Source: Myotis daubentonii (Eukaryota > Chordata > Mammalia > Chiroptera > Vespertilionidae). Taken from it: a DNA stretch of 64,000 nucleotides. This document shows, piece by piece, positions 55,289 to 64,000 of this stretch. Both the position numbers and the translations under genes were made by a program. Location of the stretch: assembly GCF_963259705.1 (NCBI RefSeq), contig NC_081852.1:59582859-59646858 (forward strand). Reading direction: 5' to 3'. The notes beneath the pieces were generated by a model. The model made no database searches. It was not told the origin of the DNA and worked only from the letters and a program-made list of their open reading frames with translations. The first letter of the stretch is position 1, and each line of letters starts with the position of its first letter.

Positions 55289-57079
55289 AGAATTAATGAA
55301 ATAATACAAATAAGACAAATTAATTAAGACAATCAATTGAGTATGAAGCTCACATTTCCTTTTTAGTATCATGCTTCGGATGGACTGCAATTTGAATTTG
55401 CTGCACTTTCATTCCTAAAATATTTCCCAGTCTCTGGGGAGGGAAAAGCACCTTCTCAGGGACACAGTTTTGGGCCAGTTAGCTTTCTGCCGTGGACGCG
55501 CCTGTGTGAGCGGGGACTCTGCTAGGTGCCCCTGTGCCCGCCTCCCTTTTTGGGTCCCCGAGCTCAGGGACAATCCTCCTGCAGGGAAGGGGTGTGATGG
55601 ACAGTCTTCCTCCCAGCCAGGAAGCAGACCTGGGTCTCAGCCTGGGCCAGAGGGTCGCACGCCTGCACACACTCTGATGTTTCAGCAAGGGCAGCCGAGC
55701 TGTCCACTGGGAAGTCGCGGCCACATGTTCGGTGAGCTCTGTCTGGAGGAGGTGGGAGTGGGAGGGACGAAGGAGGGACCTCGTGGGACAAGGTGTGGAA
55801 ACAGCCTTCACCACTGTCCTCGGTGGAAACGACTCTGGACGCTGATGTCCCCGTTTGTCATCGTGGTGCAGGCCTCTCCTGGGCTCTGGCGGCCGTGTGC
55901 AGCGTCCAGTCCTGCCCAGCCAGGGCTGTCTGCTCACAGGGATGTCCTCTGAAGGCAACCGCCAGCCGAGGAGCTTGCAATGAAAATGTTTCCTCGCTGT
56001 GGTTCTGTGTGAGGGACAGATGAATTTCGCCCCCTGCGCTCCGGTCCCATTTGATCAGGCAGGTCCAACAGGTAACCTCCCGGAACTGGAGTCGGCCTCC
56101 AGCTGCAGGCCTTGCTGAGGGACGGCCACCGCGGGGGCGGGGGCAGCCTTCAGGAAATGCCCGCTTGGACGCCTTCCCGATGCCATGTCTCCTGAGGCCT
56201 CCTCCAATCACAGACCAAACTGGCCCCTTCTCCATGCTGCCCGCACCTGCGTCAGCTTCACGGGTCTCTGGCTCTGAGCAGAGCGAGCTGCGCGGACAGG
56301 CTGGCAGCCCCAGCACTGGGAGCCCCTTGGGCAGGACCCATCTGGCTCAGAGTCCACCCGCAGCACCAGCTCTGCCCTGCGGCTGCCTGCATCTGGTAGC
56401 AGACCCTGGTCCCCTGGCGCCTTTGGAAATTGCTGCTTTGGTCCTCAAAGCATATTCCATTTTTGCTGGCGACTGGCTGACTGTTAAATCACAGCCATGG
56501 TGAAGAAAGCCCCCAGGGTGGAGGCGGGCACCTGTTGCTGATGAGCACGCTGGCTTTGGGACATCTTTGTGGGCGTCTCCCCAGGGGGCATCGTTCGTGA
56601 GCTACGCAATGATGCGGTGACAGCCGCATCCGACACCTCACAGTGTCTGTGCCTGTCGGCCTCCCCAGGTCACTGTCCCCTTAGGCCTGTATGCTGACCT
56701 GTGAATGTGCCACCTGCTCTGGGCAGGTCCTGGGCAGGCGTGCTGGGCCAGGGCTCAGGGAGACTTGACCTGGATCCTTTTGGCAGGTCCTCTGCTCCTG
56801 GTCCACACTGCAGGCACCCAGTGCCACCCGAGCCCCACCTGTCCCAGGCTCACTGCTGCCCAGTGGCCTTTCCCGCTGTGGTCACATGGGCCAGAGAGTG
56901 TCCAGCAGACGTCAGGGTGGACTTTCTTCCAATCCTGCCAGAGCAGTTTCCACGCGGATTATTCCAAATCAGATCCCACCCATGGCTCCTGGCTTCGGAG
57001 AGAGCCTTCTCCAGATGGAGTCGAAGCATCTCACCCAGGAAAGCGAGACACATTTCCAGTTGCTCAATTAGAGAGTTTG
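55288..57079. other. Intergenic sequence, nothing recognised
   Basis: GC-rich. Overlapping frames on both strands at 55470-56503 and 56701-57108 have no recognisable domains. Confidence 0.4.
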
Positions 57080-57440
57080 TGGTAATAAATCAAGAGTGCC
57101 TACTCTAATAATCATAGAAAAAGCATCATAACATGATTTAATATTAACAGTAGTTCTAATGTGATATTTGAAAATTATATTTCAGCTCCTGTCTGGTTGC
57201 CCGTTGTGAGTGTATGCAAATATCTCTAGAAATATTAATATATACCACCAGCTTTAGCAAATTAAAGAAATAGTTTTAGGAGGCCTCCTGATAATCTAAT
57301 CACGGTATCGGTCTTTGCATATAATTATAATGTTTGTTATTAGGTTCTCTCTGATTTTCCAAGGAATGAGAAATATTTTACCGCACGAGCCAAAAGTTCA
57401 ATTTTATTTAATTGTGAAAATTATTCTGATCTGAATACTT
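57080..57440. other. AT-rich unique block, strongest candidate conserved non-coding element
   Basis: Sharp AT-rich island in GC-rich DNA. It has an octamer-like TATGCAAATA (57215-57224), TAATATTAATATATACCACC, GATAATCTAATCACGG and TGCATATAATTATAATG. No repeat family is recognised. It could be a developmental enhancer; function is inferred from composition and motif clustering only. Confidence 0.35.
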
Positions 57441-57961
57441 TCCAGACTATTTCTGGGCACTTTTCTCTGCTCTAGAACTGCCCATGTCATGTTATGGGAC
57501 TCTAACTCGGGGCTGGGAATGACTCCATAGCCAATAAGATTGCAGTCTGACTCGGGCAGACACAGGGTCCTCGAGGGAGCTCACAGCTCCTTGACTGCTC
57601 TGAGAGGGGCTTCTGCTGGCCCACCTGCATCCCCTCCTGCCCATCACCCACCCTGTTTTTTTAACGGGTCCCCACACCCCAAAACAGACAGCTCACTCCA
57701 CTGACCAGAACTCAGAGCTACAGACACAGGCCACCACCCTCAAGGGCTGGAACAGCCAGGGGCCTCTGTGTTCCCTGGGGGTGAGTTCTCTGCCAGCCCC
57801 GCCCCCACCCCTCCCCTCAGGCTCCTGGCAGGACCTGCTCCTGGTGCTGAGATCAAGTGCGCCACACATGCCTTTCTGTTCCCCGACCTGTTTTCAAGTA
57901 GAGTTAGTGTTATCGTTTATATTTCTTGATCTTTCTCCTGCGTTAAAAGTTTATTGTGTTG
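57441..57961. other. Intergenic sequence, nothing recognised
   Basis: No gene or repeat recognised before the SINE target at 57945. Confidence 0.4.
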
Positions 57962-58177
57962 CCCTGACCAGTTTGGCTCAGTGGCTAGAGCATTGGCCTG
58001 TGGACTGAAGAGTCCCAGGTTCGATTCTGGTCAAGGGCATGTACCTTGGTTGTGGGCACATCCCCAGCAGGGGGTGTTGCAGGAGGCAGCTGATCAATGT
58101 TTTTCTCTCATGGATGTTTCTAACTCTCTATCCCTCTCCCTTCCTGTCTGTAAAAAATCAATAAAATATATTTTAAA
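57962..58177 (+). mobile_element. VES SINE with perfect 17-bp TSD
   Basis: CCCTGACCAGTTTGGCTCAG, GGTTCGATTCTGGTCAAGGG, GCAGGAGGCAGCTGATCAAT, tail AATCAATAAAATATATTTT. Duplication AAAAGTTTATTGTGTTG at 57945-57961 and 58178-58194 is identical, so the insertion is recent. Confidence 0.97.
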
Positions 58178-58194
58178 AAAAGTTTATTGTGTTG

Positions 58195-59389
58195 TGGTAA
58201 GAACACTGAACATGCGCTCTGTCTACCATCCTCTATTTGAGTGGTTGACTGTCGGGCGAGGTCACACAGCAGAGCTCTGGGGCAGTGGGTACATGGCTGG
58301 GTCCCTCCCTTTCCGGCCCCCACCCACCTGCCCTGGAGCAGATGTCACGGGCCCCCTGCACTCCATGGGCACCTCTGCACTGGTCTCCAGCAGGGGGGCC
58401 AGGCGCCCCAGCCCGGGCAGCATCTGGCTGTGGCACTGGGCCACCACCTGGGTTCACTGGAGGGGGGACTGTCCTCACAGGTTCCCTCTGCTCATTTTGG
58501 TGGGTCTGGGAGGTGTAACTGTGCACATGTGTGCACATATGTATGTACGTGTGTTTATGCATGTGTGTATGCATGTTCCTTTGTGTTTTGAAACTTCCTT
58601 TCGCTGCCATAGCTATTTTAAAGCAGACTGAACTGGTAGAAGTGGCCTAATTTTCTTGTCACCAGATGAAACTATAAGCCCAGAGCTCGCCGTGGTGTTT
58701 GAAGCACCTCACGGCCTGACCCCAGTTGGACTTATTTCTGCCCTGAGCCCTCAGTGGGGGTAGGGGGTGGTGGTGGAGGAAGAGGGATCAATACCTGGAT
58801 CAGAACTCCTCCAGCCCAGCCTTCCGGAGGGACGGGGCCGCGTGCTGGAAGTGAACCAGAAGAATAATACGGCCATATTTTTTCAAGGAAAGTTATTAAA
58901 ATATTGACATTCCATCGCACAGGCTCGCCCTGCAGACGGGGCTCATTTCATTACGCAGCACCCTCCACGTGCTGTCCGTCAGTCCGATTCCTCCAGAATC
59001 ACAGATGCCCAGGCTCCGAGTTCTGAGGAAGTTCCCTCAAACTCCCAGCAGGCGCTGTAAGTCCCCAGAGAAATGGAGTTGCTGTCTGGGTCGCAGGTAC
59101 AGGCTCCCGGAGCACCTCCCGGAGACAAGGCGGTGGTGTGAGCCCAGCTGTGACCCGTGCAGGGCGCTTGTGTTTGTCCTTCTGACTTTAATCTTTCTCA
59201 GGTAATGTCTTAGATGTGACAGCTGGGAGCCCTTGTCCTCCTGGAGGGCAGTGTATGAAACGTGTCTTCCCAGAGGGCTGCCTGGATGGAGCTGAGACTG
59301 CGCACATGGCCCATGATGCTCGGGGCAGCACCTGATGGTCAGGGGAAGGGATCGTCTGCTTGATGGATGCTGCCAAAACCTGGGGGAGC
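58195..59389. other. Intergenic sequence with a degenerate TG/CATG tract
   Basis: 58518-58580 is a diverged TG/CATGTG-rich simple repeat. Nothing else is recognised. Confidence 0.4.
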
Positions 59390-59397
59390 AACTAGGG

Positions 59398-59609
59398 AAG
59401 TGGTTCTCAACCTTCTGGCCCTTGAAATACAGTTCCTCATGTTGTGACCCAACCATAAAATTATTTTCGTTGCTACTTCATAACTGTCATGTTGCTACTG
59501 GTATGAATCGTAATGTAAATATCTGATATGCAGGATGGTCTTAGGCGACCCCTGTGAAAGGGTTGTTCCACCGCCAAAGGGGCCGCGACCCACAGGTTGA
59601 GAACCACTA
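59398..59609 (-). mobile_element. SPIN-like hAT element, 212 bp, with perfect TSD
   Basis: Reverse-oriented copy of the 212-bp subfamily: GGTTCTCAACCTTCTGG at the left, GGTTGAGAACCACTA at the right, with GGTCTTAGGCGACCCCTGTG inside. An identical 8-bp duplication, AACTAGGG, is at 59390-59397 and 59610-59617. Confidence 0.95.
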
Positions 59610-59791
59610 AACTAGGGTGTGAAAATGGCGAAAGTGGCAGTATCTGAGCTGACATGTGCACGTGTGTGCATGCGTGTGCTCGAGCAGACATTCTTTGTGC
59701 TTAAACAAAACACTTTCATTCATGAGAAATGCAAATGAGTGATATTTCCATGAGAAGGTAGAAGAGGCAAATCCTCAGGTTCTGTTTAAAG

Positions 59792-59860
59792 CAACGGTCG
59801 GCAACCAGTGGTCCACGGACCAGTGGTGGTCTGTGAGGTCCAAAAGGTTGGCGACCACTG
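59792..59860. mobile_element. 69-bp hAT-type MITE
   Basis: Inverted ends CAACGGTCGGCAACC and GGTTGGCGACCACTG, with GGTCCACGGACC palindromic inside. Flanks GTTTAAAG (59784-59791) and GTTTAGAG (59861-59868) are an 8-bp duplication with one difference. Nearly the whole element is inverted repeat. Confidence 0.85.
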
Positions 59861-59868
59861 GTTTAGAG

Positions 59869-61959
59869 CACCGTCTCCCGATGAGGCTGTGGTGGGCCGC
59901 CCTGTGCTCCACGGGTGTTCGGCCGCATCCTTGGCCTCCACCCACTGGATGCCCCCCTCCAGTTACGACCACCAAACATGCTGTGGCCGATGTCCCCCAG
60001 GGGGTTGTCCCTGGTTGAGATGTTTCAGCGGGGGCGGCACCTTGTCTGCCTGGTCAGTCCTGTCCTCCCTGGCCATAGGCAGTGCTGCAGCCTCGTGTAG
60101 CGCAGCAGTGCTGACTGGCAGATGGGGTGACCCAGGAGATGTCACCGTTTGCTTTGGTTGGTGGTTAGCACATTGAATTATTTAGGGGCCAGGGTTAAAG
60201 TTATAATTCTGGAGGAGATTTCGACAGTTGAAAAAATAAAAATGGCCTATGACATAAGATCCCCGTGGCACCTTCCCGAGGTTAAAATAGCATAGCAGCT
60301 CCACAGAGAGCACTTTTTCATCTTTCTCTTGCAGCGTTTCTCACTGTTGATTTTTTTGTGATGGGAGGTGAGAGGCAGGAAGGGGCTGGAAGGCTCTGGG
60401 GCTGGGGTGGCAGCAGTCTAGGGCTGTCCTGTCCAGGCTGGCCTAGGAGGTGGCCACCTTCTGTTCCCTGCAGCAGCTCCTGGTCTGCAGGGTAGCTGGG
60501 GTGGGGGGCTGCGTTGTGCAGAAGTCCCTCACTGGAGATCCAGGGTGTCCAGCAGTGCTCAGCCTGTTGGATTGAGTGCTGACTCTCCCTCCCTCCTGGA
60601 CCCGACACCCTCTAACCCCTGTGGCGGACCTGGTATGGCCTGCCTGTAACCGGTGGGCCTCCACCACGGGTCTGCTCTGGGACCGGGGCAGGGAAGGAGA
60701 GAAAAACATTTGCATGAACCAAATTCTAGCATTTAAGACCCAAAGCAAGGCAGTGCCCATCCTCACATGAAGGGGGGTCCTGTCCCCTTCAAACACGTGG
60801 CAGATGGCTGGGTCGGCAGTAACAGGGACACGAGGGTGAAGCAACGGCCTCTGGGAGTGCACAGATGCCGGTGCCAAGTCCTCAGGCTGCGAGGCCCCCA
60901 ACACACACTCAGGTTGTGGCTGGTTCCCCCTGGGGGTTAAGGATCCCAAGGGGCTATTAAGGAGGATGTTAACATTATCAGGGAGACAAATGTTGTAAGT
61001 GTTACTTTGAGTGAAGCAGTAATTTGGATTTTACGGACAGAAACCATTCATTTCAGCAAATGGATGTGCGCACAGGAGAGGCGGGCCCGCAGCCCGGCAG
61101 ATATTGACCCTGGCTGATTTAGGGAGCGGGAGGCAGCCAGGCCCGTGGTCAAGTCCACAGAATCTGGAGAGGAAGCCAGGAAATATTGTCAACACAGGAG
61201 ACCTGCTGGGGGGCCAACATGCCCATAAAAATTCGATGGGGCTCCCAGCCGGTTCTAAGTGGAACTCAATTTTTAATCACGATGGTCATGCTAGCGCAGT
61301 GTAGTTGATAACAACAGTTTCATTAATATTAGAACACATTTTCTCTCTCTTTTGAGCATGACAGTAAACCAATTTTCAGGAATTCTGTAACATGACCAGA
61401 TCTCTGAGCTCTCTGGGCGTCTGGAGACCATGCAGCTCATTTTTGCTGGTGGGATCTCCATGCATAGAGCTTCCCTCTCCATTTAGCTTAGGCGAGGGAC
61501 TGTGTCTGGGAAACTCCCTCTGTCAGATGGCAATACACAGCTCGACACATTACAAACCAGTTTTCAAAAGGCTTCACTTAACACATGGAGGCTACCTCTA
61601 GACTCAAATACTATCACCCACATAAATGCTGATACAAACAGACTGCACTGTGAGGCTCTGATAATGGCCCAGACGCAGGCAGGGCAAGGCCTTCCCTGTT
61701 GGACTGGCAGAAACAAGATAAAGAGGAAGCAATCTAAATTACCTTTCTAGACTTGTGATTGAAAAAATGATGTAGAGCAGTTTTAGAGCCTGGTCGGGTA
61801 GGACAAAGGTCTGGACAGGAGCGGATGGAAGCCGCATTGGCAGGTCTGCTGGCCGCGGGAGGCCTCCTGGTGTGTCTGACAACCTGGTTGTCCTGCAGTA
61901 AATAGCCACGATGGTACAAATGGAAAACACGCTCCCTGAGAGCTCACAGGCGCCGTTTT
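59869..61959. other. Intergenic sequence, nothing firmly recognised
   Basis: GC-rich segments with conflicting frames. AT-richer unique segments lie at about 60185-60360 and 61260-61400 (TAGTTGATAACAACAGTTTC) and are unlike known repeats. Confidence 0.35.
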
Positions 61960-62345
61960 TTAGGATTTTACACATATTAATCCCTGCATCCCTCCCCGCT
62001 GGCTGATGGGGTATGGACAGTTACTACTGTTGTTTAATAGAGAAAGAAAGTGCCCAGCCGGCGTTTCTCAGTGGTTGAGCGTCAATCTATGCATTAGGAG
62101 GTCACGGTTTGATTCCTGGTCAGGGCACATGCCCGGGTTGCAGGTTCGATCCCCAGTAGGGGGCGTTGCAGGAGGCATCTGATCAGTGATTCTCTCTCAT
62201 CATTGATGTCTCTATCTCTCTCTCTCCCTGTCCCTTCCTTTCTCAGAAATCAATAAGAACATATTTTAAAAAATAGAAAAAGAAGCTGAAATGCAGTAGG
62301 TTGAGGAACTTGTCCAAGGTCACACAGCTGGCCAGAGGCAGAGCT
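61960..62345 (+). repeat. MIR split by a SINE
   Basis: Left part TACACATATTAATCCCTGCA followed by TTTAATAGAGAAAGAA; right part GAACTTGTCCAAGGTCACAC followed by AGCTGGCCAGAGGCAGAGCT. Together they rebuild a MIR core around the SINE at 62051-62273. Confidence 0.75.
62051..62273 (+). mobile_element. VES-type SINE nested in MIR
   Basis: GCCCAGCCGGCGTTTCTCAG, AGGTCACGGTTTGATTCC, GCAGGAGGCATCTGATCAGT and tail AGAAATCAATAAGAACATAT. AGAAAGAA-like sequence flanks both ends. Confidence 0.9.
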
Positions 62346-62589
62346 TGGGTCGGAAGTGACATGGCACTGACCGAGGGTCCTACCTACCCTGTGCGGCCAC
62401 CACCCGAAGGGTTACGAGAGGTACGAGGGGCATCTACAAAGTCAGAGTCATTGTGTGGGAACTTGTTATGTGATTTCGGTTAGAATTTTGGGTGAGATTC
62501 TTTAACAGGCTCTAAACACGAGGGTGGCTGCTTCCCTCTGGGCCCCACTGCCTGGGTTTGGCCCCCTTCATCGCCCACATCCTACCTGC

Positions 62590-62745
62590 GTGACCTGGAG
62601 TCAGGGAATGGATTCCTCCAGCCCTAGGAGCTTGTCTGTCATCATGCCCACTTTACAGATGAGGAAACTGAGGCACAGGGAAGTCAGAGTACATAGATAG
62701 TGCCTGACCCATGAGTGATACGAAAGGTCAGCTATCCATCGTTCA
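62590..62745 (+). repeat. MIR fragment, core well preserved
   Basis: CCCACTTTACAGATGAGGAA then ACTGAGGCACAGGGAAGTCA is the diagnostic MIR core. Confidence 0.85.
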
Positions 62746-64000
62746 GATATTCTGAATCGCATTTGTCATTTCTTAGTCCCCATGAAAGCAGCTGAGTTAC
62801 TCCTGATGAAGTACTCCCATCAGCACTCATGTTGCTTCTGCAAATTGCAAATGCTGGGGGGGGCATGGAGGTGCCCTGTGAGGCATGTGGGGGCCCTGGC
62901 AGTGGGGTGACTGCAAGAGAGAATGGACTCAGGGCCTCGTTCCTCAGCTCCGCCGTCTGGAAAGCAGCGCTAATGGACGCTTGCCTGTCTCTGGAGAAAT
63001 GTGGCCGTTCGTTCCATCAGAGGCGTCATGAATGTTTCAGGTCTCCTGAGGAGGCAATGTGCCCCCTCAGCCCTGGAGGCTCCTGGGTGTCTGGGCACTC
63101 TCTGTGCTGAAGGCTCACTGTGCACTAATCACAGCTCTGTGCCCAGGCCCGGGTCGGGAAAGGAGCCTGCGAACCTCACGCTCCCTGCGCTGCCGCTGCC
63201 GTGGGCCCTGGAGACTCATCGCCTGGTCTGCACAGGATGACAGCCGAGGAGGCGGAGGGAGGCTCCGGGGAACAGCTGCCTCAGAGGTTTTCCTGGGCCG
63301 TTTTCGCTCCCGCCCTGCCATGCGGGCTCATTGCGCATTCCTCACAGTCAGCCTGGAGGAGCCCGTGTTTCTGTGCGGCTGCTTTGGCCACTGGCCTTCG
63401 CCAGCTTCTCCACCCCGGGGAGAGCAGCCGCGTGTTCTGGATGAAGTACAGCTTCAGGTCCATTTGTTACGGGAGCCGGCTCCTGTAGCTGCCCGGCTGC
63501 CTGGCCCTCCCCCGGGCTGCACAGCTGCCTCCTGCCCACATTAATGCTGGCCGCCCAAGGGCACAGTCAGAATTAAAGCCCTTGCCAAGCAGGGCCCTTT
63601 GAAATGAGCAAGACAGCTTTAAGGGGGCTGTAATTTTAGCTTCACGAGGGACTGAACCCCATCCGCAACCGGGAGGTCACTCACCCCTCTGTCCTTCAGC
63701 CCATTGCCTCCCCTCTTCCCACAGCCTTCTGAGCGCTGCTGGCCTGTTTGGGCAGCGTTAGGGGCTGCTGAGCAAAGCCACCCAGAAGTGACGGCTGTCA
63801 CAGAAGGGAGACGCATGGTGAGCGAATGTGTACATGGCAATGGCCGTCCAAGCCGGCAGGGCTCCTGTGCTCTGAACTTCGCTCTTTGTGGACACTGGTC
63901 TGTCCTTCAGCAGAAACGTGGGGTGTCATGTATTGGCATGCGGAGGGCTTTTTGTCTCTTCTTTCTGGCTCTAGAAACGGTGGTGTGTGGGCCCAGGACT
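62746..64000. other. Intergenic sequence to the window edge, nothing recognised
   Basis: Short overlapping frames only (the longest, 63059-63544, has no domain and conflicts with other frames). No RNA gene or repeat identified. Confidence 0.4.

Noticed and set aside
57954..58631. A 225-codon frame
   Set aside because: Its first third is translated VES SINE; the rest is unique sequence ending in a TG-rich tract.

Overview
The window is nuclear DNA from a vesper bat (Vespertilionidae; genus not resolved). The evidence is the repeat content: about 20 tRNA-derived VES-type SINEs, several HeliBat-type Helitrons, SPIN-like hAT elements, short mariner-type elements and a HAL1 (ORF1-only LINE) retroposon. 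This mixture is characteristic of vesper bats. There is no prokaryotic or viral gene organisation.

Only one protein-coding gene is supported, and only its 5' end lies here. PPP2R2D (B55-delta regulatory subunit of protein phosphatase 2A) starts on the minus strand at 5779. Its first two coding segments (5773-5779 and 5587-5679) are separated by a 93-nt GC-rich intron, and the gene runs off the left edge. It starts inside a CpG island (about 4.9-6.66 kb) with a consensus CRE, an NRF1-like site, CCAAT boxes, GC boxes, an E-box and a CCG repeat.

From about 6.7 kb to 64 kb I find no intact gene. From memory, the human counterpart upstream of PPP2R2D is also a long gene-poor interval, towards TCERG1L. 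The only other gene-derived sequence is a minus-strand aspartyl-tRNA synthetase (DARS1) retropseudogene at about 12.5-14.3 kb, split by two SINE insertions.

The rest is layered transposon history. 0.4-4.7 kb holds two Helitrons, an 8-bp-TSD hAT element, a MIR and a 212-bp SPIN-like element split by a SINE. 17.8-25.3 kb is old minus-strand L1 carrying a SPIN-like copy, a SINE, a 1.74-kb HAL1 and a Helitron. 28-31 kb has SINEs and an L1 3' fragment. 35.15 kb has an intact mariner MITE. 41.9-42.3 kb is a mariner element carrying two Helitrons. 51.9-55 kb has L1 fragments. 57.9-62.8 kb has SINEs, a second 212-bp SPIN-like copy, a 69-bp hAT MITE and MIRs. A 23-bp GC-rich minisatellite lies at 15.1-15.4 kb. 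Several unique AT-rich stretches (16.6, 19.5, 36.0, 41.6, 47.5 and 57.1 kb) look like candidate conserved non-coding elements, which sequence alone cannot prove.
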